Shown here one piece after another: positions 1 to 7,365 of a DNA stretch of 64,000 bases. The DNA comes from Pseudomonas khavaziana (GTDB taxonomy: Bacteria > Pseudomonadota > Gammaproteobacteria > Pseudomonadales > Pseudomonadaceae). Location: contig NZ_JAHSTT010000018.1 of the NCBI RefSeq assembly GCF_019145205.1, positions 1-64,000 of the forward strand, written 5' to 3'. Both the position numbers and the translations under genes were made by a program. The stretch's first letter is position 1; each line of letters begins with the position of its first letter. Under the pieces are notes generated by a model that was given only the letters and a program-made list of their open reading frames with translations, ran no database searches and was not told the origin of the DNA.

Positions 1-792
1 GGTGTGATTCGCCAACTTGGGGCGATACAGGCTTATAAAAACGAGCATCCTGAGAGTTTGGAAGCGATAGCCTATGTGTTGGCCGCGGCTCAAGGCCCGA
101 AAGGGGTTGCTCAATTCATTGCGATGAAGGCTGTTGAGGGGACCGAGGCGGGGCAGGCGATCTCGGAGAACATAGACAAAGCGAATGCGTTCGTCGGACA
201 GAAAGTCGCTCAAATCATCGAAGGGACCGAGCTGAATCCGACGTATGACAGCGACAAATATCTGATTGGCGGTGGTGAGCTGCTTTCCAGTATATTGTTT
301 GGGGCGATGCCTGCTCGTAAAGGTAAGGGTGCAAAAGATGGAAATGCGGGTGAGTTCAGTGGCGGTAAACCAGCTGCAGTGGATGATCCATATAGCCCAA
401 GCGCTGTTACTGAAAGGTCTAAAGTAAGTCGAGATAGCTATGGAAGAGAAAACTCGGCCGATGAATTTTCAGCTGGCCTTCCTAACTATGCAACTCATTC
501 AACAGCAAAGAGCTATCAGTCTACTGTGCCGCGAGATTTGAATGAGCAAACGTTGTGGAATAGAGTGATTGATAATCCCTCGGCTGGTCGTGATACGAAA
601 TTAGCAGGCGACAAAGATTTTCCGCGAAGTGAAGGATGGAAAAAAATGGAAGCAAGTCACCGGCTGCCTAACGGGGAAAATATAACCGTTCACTACCAAT
701 ACAACTCCGTTACCGATAAAGCATATGATATGAAAATCACGACGCCCCAGCAGCTGCCGCCTGTGCTGCAGCCCGGAAGAACTATTGAGTGA
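1..792 (+). CDS. CdiA/FhaB-like polymorphic toxin, C-terminal end (5' partial)
   Basis: The frame is open from the window edge to TGA at 790, so only about 263 C-terminal residues of a larger protein are visible. The first part (about residues 1-110) is helical and Ala/Gly rich and ends in the run GGGELLSSILFG, like the pre-toxin region of CdiA-type exoproteins. Residues 110-175 are a Ser/Pro-rich linker. The last ~85 residues (from about STVPRDLNEQ) form a compact domain with HYQYNS and AYDMKI motifs, the presumed toxic domain; I cannot name its activity. It is followed directly, with overlap, by a small acidic gene, the normal arrangement of toxin and immunity. Known of the family: two-partner-secreted toxins that deliver the C-terminus into neighbouring cells. 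The gene could also be an FHA-type adhesin, but the overlapping immunity-like gene argues for a toxin. Confidence 0.7.
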   Translation, partial: GVIRQLGAIQAYKNEHPESLEAIAYVLAAAQGPKGVAQFIAMKAVEGTEAGQAISENIDKANAFVGQKVAQIIEGTELNPTYDSDKYLIGGGELLSSILFGAMPARKGKGAKDGNAGEFSGGKPAAVDDPYSPSAVTERSKVSRDSYGRENSADEFSAGLPNYATHSTAKSYQSTVPRDLNEQTLWNRVIDNPSAGRDTKLAGDKDFPRSEGWKKMEASHRLPNGENITVHYQYNSVTDKAYDMKITTPQQLPPVLQPGRTIE

Positions 793-1108
793 TGTGGACA
801 TGATTGTTCGAGAAATTGGCCGAGAAGAGCCTGTGCAGGTTTTTGGGATTTACTGGATAAGGAACGAGCGCTTTTACTGGGTCATTCCTTATGATGGTTA
901 CGGTGGGTTGATGGCACTCAGTGAAAGTGAGGTCAATGTTCTTGACTCCTCTTTGTCAAGTGATCTCATTCTCTGCAAAGATGGAGATGAAGGAGACATG
1001 ATTTTGCACTGGGCAGCAGAAGATTTAATTGAAGAGTTAGTGGAGCGGGATCCACTAGCTATGGCTGAGTTCTTAGAGCGCATAAAAAATCATAGTGCAA
1101 ACCATTGA
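785..1108 (+). CDS. Probable immunity protein for the upstream toxin
   Basis: Small acidic protein of 107 residues, rich in Asp/Glu, without signal peptide or membrane segment, so cytoplasmic. The TTG at 785 lies inside the toxin gene and has GGAAG five bases upstream; GTG at 794 and ATG at 800 are in-frame alternatives, also overlapping or abutting the toxin stop. This suggests translational coupling. Immunity function is inferred only from position, size and acidity; I recognise no family. Residues FGIYWIRNERFYWVIPYDG form an aromatic-rich strand region that could be the core fold. Confidence 0.55.
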   Translation: MSDVDMIVREIGREEPVQVFGIYWIRNERFYWVIPYDGYGGLMALSESEVNVLDSSLSSDLILCKDGDEGDMILHWAAEDLIEELVERDPLAMAEFLERIKNHSANH

Positions 1109-1159
1109 CAAGCGGATAGAGTTAGATAAGAGATGCGTGGGGATAAAAGGGGCAAAATA

Positions 1160-1179
1160 GGTGACAGATTTATTTGATT
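1160..1179 (+). repeat. CDI-region repeat, copy A (left end only)
   Basis: The 20 bases GGTGACAGATTTATTTGATT recur exactly at 1759-1778. Here only the left end of the longer element (seen at 1752-1836) is present, just upstream of the DUF2247 gene. Confidence 0.7.
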
Positions 1180-1203
1180 AAGCGTCACCAAAGGTGAAGT
1201 GAA

Positions 1204-1719
1204 ATGTATTTTCCTATGGAGCCGGATTCGTTTATTTATAGCTGCGTAGATTTATGTTGGCGAGATGTACTGTGGGGTTATGAGCGAGGGCTGGTGGATT
1301 GGAGGTTTATTGTAGAGTTTGCCGATTTTAATGTGTCTAACGGATCCGTCGAACCATTGGAAATTGATCTGATTTGTTTGGGTGAAATTGATATTCGGGA
1401 AATTGAAGGGAAGATGTATTTGCTCTCTGAGCAGGAAAAAGAAACGCTTGCTTTTACGTCGAAACAAAAATGGTTGTTCATTGCGCTTAAATGGTTGTAT
1501 GAGAATCAGCGTCATGTCGTTGATCCTCTTGGATCGGTTGAGTTGGTTTACGAGGATTTTGATTTTCCCACTGAAATAGAAAATTTCGTTCGCTATATGC
1601 CGGCGCAGGGCGGATATAAGCCTGAGGAATATACAGATCAACAAAATATTGATAGGCTTTTTTGTAATTGGCAAGAGTATTTGGAAGGAATGGCTGACGC
1701 TTTTAAAGTAGCGCATTGA
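1204..1719 (+). CDS. DUF2247 family protein, likely orphan immunity protein
   Basis: 171-residue soluble acidic protein. The opening segment (DLCWRDVLWGYERGLVDW) matches my memory of the DUF2247 family, small proteins of unknown function often found in polymorphic-toxin loci. There is no cognate toxin domain directly before it; instead it follows the first immunity gene and a repeat fragment. I infer a displaced (orphan) immunity gene from an older toxin C-terminus. The start ATG follows AAGGTGAAGTGAA, a plausible ribosome site. Composition is AT-richer than the core genes in the window, in keeping with horizontal acquisition. Confidence 0.6.
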   Translation: MYFPMEPDSFIYSCVDLCWRDVLWGYERGLVDWRFIVEFADFNVSNGSVEPLEIDLICLGEIDIREIEGKMYLLSEQEKETLAFTSKQKWLFIALKWLYENQRHVVDPLGSVELVYEDFDFPTEIENFVRYMPAQGGYKPEEYTDQQNIDRLFCNWQEYLEGMADAFKVAH

Positions 1720-1751
1720 TTCTTATAAAAACAAAAAACATATGAAAAAGA

Positions 1752-1836
1752 GAAAAAAGGTGACAGATTTATTTGATTTGACGAGTCCTTTTAGATATGG
1801 CGAGTGAGTCTCCGGAAATAAATCTCTCCCCTTTTT
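1752..1836. repeat. CDI-region repeat, copy B (inverted-end element)
   Basis: The left end reads AAAAAAGGTGACAGATTTAT and the right end AAATAAATCTCTCCCCTTTT, near-perfect inverted copies of one another with about 45 bp between. The inner right part (GATATGGCGAGTGAGTCTCC) recurs in diverged form in copy C. It lies between the DUF2247 orphan and the toxin-tail remnant. It resembles a REP doublet or small non-autonomous element. Confidence 0.7.
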
Positions 1837-1837
1837 A

Positions 1838-1978
1838 GGTAATTTTATTCGAACGGTTGATATGGGAAGACCTATTGGTGTTGATGCCAAAACAGGTGGA
1901 CAGTCCACTAGCTTTATGACGGTAATTACTGACTCACAAGGCAACTTGGTGAACACATTTCCTGGGAAGGCGTTCTGA
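1838..1978 (+). pseudogene. Displaced toxin C-terminal tail (orphan CT remnant)
   Basis: A 46-codon open stretch starts directly at the right end of repeat copy B and ends in TGA at 1976. It reads GNFIRTVDMGRPIGVD, then a Gly/Thr stretch, then TVITDSQGNLVNTFPGKAF. It has no start codon of its own near the left edge and looks like the last beta strands of a polymorphic-toxin nuclease domain. A small gene follows three bases after its stop, the usual immunity position. I infer the 3' stump of an earlier toxin module cut by the repeat. Exact toxin family not assigned. Confidence 0.6.
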
Positions 1979-1981
1979 ATT

Positions 1982-2296
1982 ATGTATTACTTAATAATGT
2001 GGGATACAGATTTAGCCGCCGTTGGCCAAGATGGCTGTCTTGATCGTATCGAGATTCCTTTGGATGTAGCGAGTTTTTTCTTTCGGCTGGATGTCGAGCA
2101 ATTTCCAATGCTTTCCAGCGTGAGTTTTGATGATTATGACCTGTTTTCCGGGACGCAAATTAGTTCACTTGTTGATGAGTTGGTTGCTGTGGTGAACATT
2201 AATCCTTTAATTTCAGAATTGGTTAAACAGATGCTGGCTTTGTTGTTTAAGGCGCAAGGCTCAAGTAAATCTATATTGTTTGACCCGTTTAAATGA
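1982..2296 (+). CDS. Orphan immunity-like protein paired with the toxin tail
   Basis: 104-residue acidic protein (LDVASFFFRLDVEQFPML..., SSVSFDDYDLF) with no signal peptide. Its ATG starts three bases after the stop of the 46-codon toxin tail, the spacing expected of an immunity gene. I do not recognise a family. It likely protects against siblings that still carry the full toxin. Function is inferred from position only. Confidence 0.5.
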   Translation: MYYLIMWDTDLAAVGQDGCLDRIEIPLDVASFFFRLDVEQFPMLSSVSFDDYDLFSGTQISSLVDELVAVVNINPLISELVKQMLALLFKAQGSSKSILFDPFK

Positions 2297-2302
2297 GATG
2301 GC

Positions 2303-2432
2303 ATAAAAACGGGACAGATTTGAATAGTATTTACTTAGCCGTGGAAAAGAGGGGCGTTTGTTTTTTGGGGTTGGAGAGTACTCTTAGGTATCGCGGTGAG
2401 TCTCTGAAAAATAAACCTATTCCCCTTTTTTC
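2303..2432. repeat. CDI-region repeat, copy C (diverged)
   Basis: The left end ATAAAAACGGGACAGATTTG and right part TAGGTATCGCGGTGAGTCTC followed by AAAATAAACCTATTCCCC are diverged versions of both ends of copy B, with a longer middle. It separates the second immunity-like gene from the next small gene. Confidence 0.6.
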
Positions 2433-2490
2433 TTTTTTCTTCGAGGCCGGATATTTTTGACTTGAATATGAAAAGTATAGGTAATTAAAA

Positions 2491-2685
2491 ATGAGCAAAA
2501 CTGAGATTCCAGATTGGATTGCGCGAGGGAAGACCATTTCTCAATTAATTGAAGAGTTGCGATCATTTGAGGATCAAAGCCTAATGGTTGAGATTTCAGT
2601 TGATGGTGGAAGTAAAAAACCAATTAGCCTAGTTGGGAAGGAAGATGGTGTCTGTGTTTTATTTAATTGCGAGTCCGATGTTTAA
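2491..2685 (+). CDS. Small hypothetical protein in the CDI tail
   Basis: 64-residue protein beginning MSKTEIPDWIARGKTISQ and containing LIEELRSFEDQ and ISVDGGSKKPISL. It is soluble and mildly acidic, with no signal peptide. It follows repeat copy C and precedes the broken ADP-ribosylglycohydrolase. The coherent protein-like composition supports a real gene, but I recognise no function; an accessory or immunity role would be guesswork. Confidence 0.5.
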   Translation: MSKTEIPDWIARGKTISQLIEELRSFEDQSLMVEISVDGGSKKPISLVGKEDGVCVLFNCESDV

Positions 2686-2709
2686 TCGCAGGCTATGGGA
2701 GAGGAGTAG

Positions 2710-3072
2710 GGCGGATTTACGCAGGTGTTGCAAGTGGAATGCTCCGGCTTGACCGAGCCAAAAGTGATAGCCATTGCCCAAGGGCACTATCGAGAAAAGG
2801 CCAGCGCTGACATTGTCGGCTCAGGTTATGCAGTCGCTTCGCTGGAGGCGGCACTGTAGTGCTTGCACCAGACGGATAGCTTTGCCGAGGCCGTGCTGAT
2901 GGCTGCGAACCTGGGAGACGATGCGGACACTACCGCAGCAATCGTTGGGCAGGTGGCCGGTGCCTATTATGGTGTGCAAGGTATTCCCGATGATTGGCTG
3001 GGCAAGGTGTGGATGCGTGAGCATATCCAGAGTACGGCCGATGCCTTAATGCAGATGGGCGACGATCATTAA
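2710..3072 (+). pseudogene. Broken ADP-ribosylglycohydrolase (DraG family), C-terminal part
   Basis: One frame from just after a stop at 2707 to 3072 encodes the C-terminal part of a DraG/ARH-family hydrolase, including the family's metal-binding signature NLGDDADTTAAIVGQVAGA. It is interrupted by TAG at 2857 where family members usually have Trp (ALW-CLH), a single-base TGG to TAG change. The N-terminal half, with the first metal-binding motif, is missing. Family role: removes ADP-ribose from protein side chains, and members occur next to ADP-ribosylating toxins as immunity factors. Here it must be inactive unless the stop is suppressed. Confidence 0.8.
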
Positions 3073-3105
3073 AGCGCCCCGCAAAAGCGCAGGGCGAGTT
3101 TGATG

Positions 3106-3282
3106 CTATTGGCCGAGTTTCTTACGCACATCTTTAACCATCGGGCCAACGGCTTTTACCGCATCCTTGAGCTGTTGCTCAGTCACGCCAAACTCCTTCG
3201 TCCAATAGTTCAACTCCCAAGCTTCTGAAGTGTTCACTCGAGCACGGTCTTGAGGGCCACGGTTTTTCAGATCGTCAGACAT
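3106..3282 (-). CDS. DUF3606 domain protein
   Basis: 58-residue protein MSDDLKNRGPQDRARVNTSEAWELNYWTKEFGV... ending KDVRKKLGQ. It matches the small DUF3606 family, whose function is unknown: basic/acidic, soluble, mostly one unit long. I chose the internal ATG at 3282 because family members begin MSDDLKNRG and the upstream extension is not protein-like; GGAGTGGACT precedes it. It is single, between the CDI tail and a tRNA gene. Confidence 0.8.
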   Translation of the reverse strand: MSDDLKNRGPQDRARVNTSEAWELNYWTKEFGVTEQQLKDAVKAVGPMVKDVRKKLGQ

Positions 3283-3464
3283 AGTCCACTCCTGCGGGTT
3301 GGCCTGGAGATGTTCAGGCGTCTTTCGGTAGAGCATTTGAAAGCGCGGGTAGTTCGGTTGAGATTTAGGGAGGGAGCTGGATATGACAAAACGCGGAGGA
3401 GAGGATTGCGGAGCAGAAAAGATAAGGGCCTGCCCAGGTTTCCCTGGCAAGCCCTTGATATCTA

Positions 3465-3551
3465 TGGTGCCCGAACCCGGAATCGAACCGGGACGCCCTT
3501 ACGAGCGGGGGATTTTAAGTCCCATGCGTCTACCAGTTTCGCCATTCGGGC
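3465..3551 (-). tRNA. tRNA-Leu (anticodon TAA)
   Basis: The reverse strand folds as an 87-base class II tRNA: acceptor GCCCGAA pairs with TTCGGGC followed by ACCA encoded in the gene. The anticodon loop has TTAAAAT with anticodon TAA, there is a long variable arm, and the T loop GGTTCGATTCC is intact. No duplicated 3' end is seen nearby, so no attachment-site claim is made although the gene lies next to an accessory region. Confidence 0.95.
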
Positions 3552-3775
3552 GGTAGCGCGGTGCAGCAGGGTTGGGAATATATAGATCCTGTCGCTTCGG
3601 CGCAACCTCGAAACGCGCATTCGTGCACAAAGGTATGAATGAAAAAGCGTGGCAGATCAGTCATCTACATGTTCGCCGAGTTAAGTCCTGATGAATTTGT
3701 GCGGCGCAGGAACAAGCCTCATAAATGACAGTCATAGCGATATGCCATCCCGGCAAATTGCAAAGGAATCAATTG

Positions 3776-4252
3776 ATGCTCAGTGTCCGTAAGCATTCTT
3801 GGATGATGGCTTTTGGTGTAGCGGGCTTGTTGGGTGTGGCCATGGCCGGCCCGACGCAGGCGGCGGGTGCGGTGCGTTGGGGAGAGTTCAGTGCATCGTC
3901 GACAGACAGATTGACGGGCGCCTCGGTAGAGGCGGGCAATACCTATGTGCTGAAGTCGTCGAGTATTTCCGTTGGCGATATCGAGGCGTTGCAAGCGGCG
4001 CAAAAGCGTAGCGAAAGCGAGCTGCAAAGCCTGAAAACCAAAGTGGATGGTCAGGATCGGGCATTTGACGAGTTCAAGCGCAAGGACGGGTCGAGTTCAA
4101 GCAGCAGTGACAGTCAGCTGTCGAGTCTCAAGCGCACGGTGGATGAGCAGAAAAGTACGATTGACCGCCAGAAAGACGAGATCGATAGCCTCAAGCGCTC
4201 CCTGGACGATTTGAAGCGCAGTGTGGAGACGCTGAGTAATAAGGTGAAGTGA
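3776..4252 (+). CDS. Secreted coiled-coil protein
   Basis: 158 residues from the ATG at 3776, which has AAAGGAA upstream and places a signal peptide at the N-terminus (KHSWMMAFGVAGLLGVAMAG, likely cut after TQA). The middle (about residues 70-158) is a long heptad-rich coiled coil with a Ser tract. It is probably periplasmic or envelope-associated and oligomeric. It stands alone between the tRNA and a GFA-family gene. I do not recognise a named family; a structural or scaffolding role is inference only. Confidence 0.7.
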   Translation: MLSVRKHSWMMAFGVAGLLGVAMAGPTQAAGAVRWGEFSASSTDRLTGASVEAGNTYVLKSSSISVGDIEALQAAQKRSESELQSLKTKVDGQDRAFDEFKRKDGSSSSSSDSQLSSLKRTVDEQKSTIDRQKDEIDSLKRSLDDLKRSVETLSNKVK

Positions 4253-4323
4253 CACTGGGCCTGTTCATGGGGCAGGAACAGGCGCTAACCTGCCACGCCA
4301 CTAATCATAAAAAGGAGCGAATG

Positions 4324-4797
4324 ATGAGCGATGAAAACCTGCCGCTGGAAGGCAGCTGCCGCTGTAGCCGGGTACGTTTCAGTGTGAGCGTGCCGCCTGT
4401 GATCACCATGGCCTGCCATTGCACCGGTTGCCAGAAAATGACCGCCAGTGCGTTCTCTCTCAGTGCGCTGTTTCCTGCCAGTGGCTTTACAGTGACCCAG
4501 GGCTGTCCGGTGATCGGTGGTTTGCATGGCATCGATCGTCACTACGTATGCCCCCACTGCATGAGCTGGATGTTTACCCGCCCTCACGGCGTCGATGAGT
4601 TCGTCAACGTGCGGGCGACCTTGCTGGATAATGCCCACGACTATGCACCGTTCATGGAAACCTGGACCAGCGAAAAGCTGCCTTGGGCGAGCACGCCTGC
4701 GGTGGAAAGCTTTGCACAGTTACCCGAGCCGCAAGATTTCCCACGCTTGATGCAAGCCTACGCCGCGCTCAATCAATCAGCGCCAGCAGGTCGGTAG
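4324..4797 (+). CDS. GFA-family zinc-binding protein (CENP-V/GFA fold)
   Basis: 157 residues with the GFA family cysteine pattern: GSCRC near the N-terminus, CHCTGCQ about 20 residues later, and CPHC about 45 residues after that, expected to bind structural zinc. The family is named after a glutathione-dependent formaldehyde-activating enzyme, but most members have unknown substrates, so I do not claim that reaction. The ATG at 4324 has GGAG six bases upstream, a better spacing than the ATG at 4321. Its 3' end overlaps the convergent DinB gene by 29 bases. Confidence 0.8.
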   Translation: MSDENLPLEGSCRCSRVRFSVSVPPVITMACHCTGCQKMTASAFSLSALFPASGFTVTQGCPVIGGLHGIDRHYVCPHCMSWMFTRPHGVDEFVNVRATLLDNAHDYAPFMETWTSEKLPWASTPAVESFAQLPEPQDFPRLMQAYAALNQSAPAGR

Positions 4798-5296
4798 TAC
4801 CCACATCCACCCCCGCCTGGGTCAGCAATGTCATCACCTGGCCCCTGTGGTGGGTCTGGTGGTTGAAGAAATGCACCAGCAGCCCGAAGAAGGGTTTCTC
4901 GGCGGCCACACCGCGCATGTTGTGGTAGCGCAGATGCTGGTCCAGATGGGACTCTTGCAGACTGTCGGCCCACTCGACGATCAGTTGGTCCAGCCAGGCG
5001 CGATGGGCCGAGAGTTCACTTAGATCGGCAAAGGCCAGTTGTTTGAGATCGGCGGGGGCAGCGATGGCACTCAACGGCGCCAGTGCCGAAAAATCAGCTG
5101 GGTGTTCGGCAAAGCGTTTGAGCCAGATCGTGTCGCCCAGCACCAGGTGATTCAAGGTGCCGAGGATCGAGCCGAAGAACGCCTGCCGGTCTAGAGCCAA
5201 TTCCGCGCTGGTCAATGTGCCGGCGGCGTCATAGACCTTGCGGTTCATCCATTGGTTGTAGTTGGCCATCAGCGCGATATGCTCGATGCGGTTCAC
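4769..5296 (-). CDS. DinB family protein
   Basis: 175 residues, helical. The early segment HIALMANYNQWMN, a His in LNHLVLGD and the C-terminal HFFNHQTHHRGQV give the three-His metal site typical of DinB/YfiT four-helix proteins. Some members are thiol-dependent S-transferases; the substrate here is unknown. GTG at 5296 is preceded by GGGAGA at good spacing and gives the usual family N-terminus NRIEHI. The stop lies inside the convergent GFA gene. Confidence 0.8.
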   Translation of the reverse strand: MNRIEHIALMANYNQWMNRKVYDAAGTLTSAELALDRQAFFGSILGTLNHLVLGDTIWLKRFAEHPADFSALAPLSAIAAPADLKQLAFADLSELSAHRAWLDQLIVEWADSLQESHLDQHLRYHNMRGVAAEKPFFGLLVHFFNHQTHHRGQVMTLLTQAGVDVGTTDLLALID

Positions 5297-5421
5297 CGAT
5301 GTTCTCCCTTGGCGGCGTAGTGGCACCATCATAAAGCTTGCCCGCCCGGCGGTCATGGTGTTCCATCGCAGGCGGACTATGTTTGATCAATGTCACTATT
5401 GCGCCCGGGGAGGGCGACACC

Positions 5422-6117
5422 ATGAATACCAGCGATCTACTGGAACAACTGTTGCGTGCAGGGCAGCAAGGCGGTGGCGCTTCGGGCGGTGGCCTGGGCG
5501 GGTTGCTCGGTGGTTTATTAAAGGGCACCGGTGCCGGTGGTGGTGCAGCTGGCGGTGGCTTGGGTGGCTTGCTGGGTGGCCTGGGTGGTTTGTTGGGCGG
5601 TGCGCCGGCCGGCGGTGGCGCTCAGGCGCGCAAAAGTGGCGGGATGAATTACGCGGCGCTGGCGTCCCTGGGAATGGCGGCTTTTCAGGCCTATCAAGCC
5701 TGGCAGCGCCAGCAGGCCACAGCCCCACAGCAGGCCATCCAGACCGTTGACCAGCTTGAAGGGGCACAAGCCGAAGCCCACAGCCATGGCGTATTACGTG
5801 CGTTGATCGCGGCGGCCAAGGCCGATGGGGCTATTGATGCGCAAGAGCAGCAGATGATCTCTGCCGAGATCGGCCGTCACACCGACGACCCCCAGTTGCA
5901 GCAGTGGCTCGACGCTGAAGTGGCCAAGCCCTTGGATGCCTCGGATTTTGCCGAGTATGCCCATGACCCGGCCCTCTCCGCGGAGATTTACCTGGCCAGC
6001 GTGATGCTGGTCAATGATCAGCAGGACGCTGAGCGCAATTACCTCGACGATCTGGCCGGGCAGCTGAAAATCGATCCGCAGTTGCAGCTGCACCTGGAAC
6101 AGCAGGCCAAAGCCTAG
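5422..6117 (+). CDS. DUF533 / TerB-like protein
   Basis: 231 residues from ATG 5422, which follows GGGGAGGG. The order is a short helix MNTSDLLEQLLRAG, then a long Gly-rich tract (about 17-75) built of GGLGGLLGG units, then a helical TerB-like domain (about 115-230) with the acidic motif AKADGAIDAQEQQ. This is the DUF533 (YebE-type) layout. Such proteins are thought to attach to membranes through the Gly-rich part; the function is unknown. The stop overlaps the convergent next gene by four bases. Confidence 0.85.
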   Translation: MNTSDLLEQLLRAGQQGGGASGGGLGGLLGGLLKGTGAGGGAAGGGLGGLLGGLGGLLGGAPAGGGAQARKSGGMNYAALASLGMAAFQAYQAWQRQQATAPQQAIQTVDQLEGAQAEAHSHGVLRALIAAAKADGAIDAQEQQMISAEIGRHTDDPQLQQWLDAEVAKPLDASDFAEYAHDPALSAEIYLASVMLVNDQQDAERNYLDDLAGQLKIDPQLQLHLEQQAKA

Positions 6118-6935
6118 AACCTCAGCGTTGTCCCAGTGGTCAGCCACTGGGCGCGTTCCCCAATCAGGCTGCGCCCGACCACCACGTCCACATCGACCCG
6201 CTTGCCGATGTGGAATCGCGGCCCAGCCTGCCACGCTTGCTCACCGCCTTCCTGGCCGTAGCGTTCGCCGATCAGGGTCAGTCCCTCCGCCAACTGATAT
6301 TCGAACCCCGTGCCCCAGCTCAGGCGGTGCTGTTGATCACCGTCGTTATAGGCGTGGCTCCAGCCAGCGTTCAGGTTCAGGCGCAATGGCGCCAGGGGCT
6401 GCCAAGTCAACGGAACATTCAAATCGGCCCCGTCAAACCCGTGCCGGCGATCCAGGGCCACATGCGCTCCGGCGGCAATCGCCAGCTCAAGCCCCACGTC
6501 TTCCCGTGACAACACCTGGGCCTTTACCTGCGGGCTGATCTGCGTCTCGCCTTTGCCTGCGGTGGTGGCGCGTGACACCGCGGCGCCCCATTGCACGGTG
6601 GGCATGGCGCTGAACGTACAGGCGGGCGACAGGGTGGCGTTATGGGTGCTGGCCGCGTGTCGATTGGCGCTGTACCACGCGTCGACATTGCATTCGCCCG
6701 GGGCGTTGACGGCGCCGTCATCGACCACGTAAGCACCGCCTGCGGCATGGGCCTTGGAAAACAGCGCGATGAGCAAGACAGTGCCCAAACTCACGCCGAT
6801 GAAGATCAGGTTGCGCTGCAATGCACGGCGCTTGGCCGGTGGCAACAACAGCAAGGTGCGGCGGGCACCGCGATAGTGGCGCGCACGGTATTTGGCAAAG
6901 CCGTCCTGCCGCTTTGGGGTGTGTTGTTTGTGCAT
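6114..6935 (-). CDS. Putative outer-membrane or surface protein, unknown
   Basis: 273 residues. About 42 basic cytoplasmic-type residues precede a hydrophobic segment (LIFIGVSLGTVLLIALFSKAHA) that could be a long signal peptide or an anchor. The rest alternates polar and aromatic residues in strand-like runs (LRLNLNAGWSHAY, RLSWGTGFEYQL) and ends in Phe (GTTLRF), the usual last residue of outer-membrane barrels. I infer a small beta-barrel. It lies 18 bases downstream of the SLOG gene and may be cotranscribed with it. I recognise no named family. Confidence 0.6.
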   Translation of the reverse strand: MHKQHTPKRQDGFAKYRARHYRGARRTLLLLPPAKRRALQRNLIFIGVSLGTVLLIALFSKAHAAGGAYVVDDGAVNAPGECNVDAWYSANRHAASTHNATLSPACTFSAMPTVQWGAAVSRATTAGKGETQISPQVKAQVLSREDVGLELAIAAGAHVALDRRHGFDGADLNVPLTWQPLAPLRLNLNAGWSHAYNDGDQQHRLSWGTGFEYQLAEGLTLIGERYGQEGGEQAWQAGPRFHIGKRVDVDVVVGRSLIGERAQWLTTGTTLRF

Positions 6936-6953
6936 GATGCACCTCGTTTGAAT

Positions 6954-7301
6954 TCAGCTTTCTACAGTCAGCACCGAAATGCCGCGGGCTTTGGCCTGGC
7001 ACACCAGCTCCGAGGTGTCGTCGCCACCGGGCAGGGCGATGATCACGTCGGGGCGGCTGTCGGCCAGCATGAAGTGGTTGCGCTGGCGTTCGGCCTGTTT
7101 GCCGTGGCGCTGCCAATTGGGTGGATAACGCACCACATCGATGCCGATTTCCCGCGCCCATTCCTCGATTTCGCTGCCGAGGAATTGGTTGCCGCCGTGA
7201 ATCAATACCTGCACCGGGCGCAGGCGGTGGTAAGCGTCCAGCACATGGCGGGACTTTTTGGTGTCGGCGTAATGACGACCTGCACAGATCAAGACGCGCA
7301 T
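6954..7301 (-). CDS. DUF2493 / YspA-type SLOG domain protein
   Basis: 115 residues with a Rossmann-like SLOG fold: N-terminal MRVLICAGRHYAD (the GGR-type nucleotide loop), central LIHGGNQFLGSEIEEWARE, and IIALPGGDDT near the end. SLOG proteins bind nucleotide-derived ligands; several act in toxin or phage-response systems, but single copies are common and uncharacterised. The ATG at 7301 has AAGGA eight bases upstream, better than the ATG at 7310. It sits 64 bases after mgtA on the same strand. Confidence 0.8.
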   Translation of the reverse strand: MRVLICAGRHYADTKKSRHVLDAYHRLRPVQVLIHGGNQFLGSEIEEWAREIGIDVVRYPPNWQRHGKQAERQRNHFMLADSRPDVIIALPGGDDTSELVCQAKARGISVLTVES

Positions 7302-7365
7302 AGGGAGCATCCTTGTATTTCACGGTGACGGCCGGGCGACCGCCACCGTTTGAACGGCGGGGTGA

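Noticed and set aside
2857..2859. Recoded stop (amber suppression) in the hydrolase
   Set aside because: No recoding signal or pyrrolysine system is expected in Pseudomonas, and the N-terminal half is also missing, so decay is simpler.
3465..3551. tRNA-Leu as integration site for the CDI region
   Set aside because: No second copy of the tRNA 3' end and no integrase beside it; CDI loci commonly grow by C-terminal exchange.
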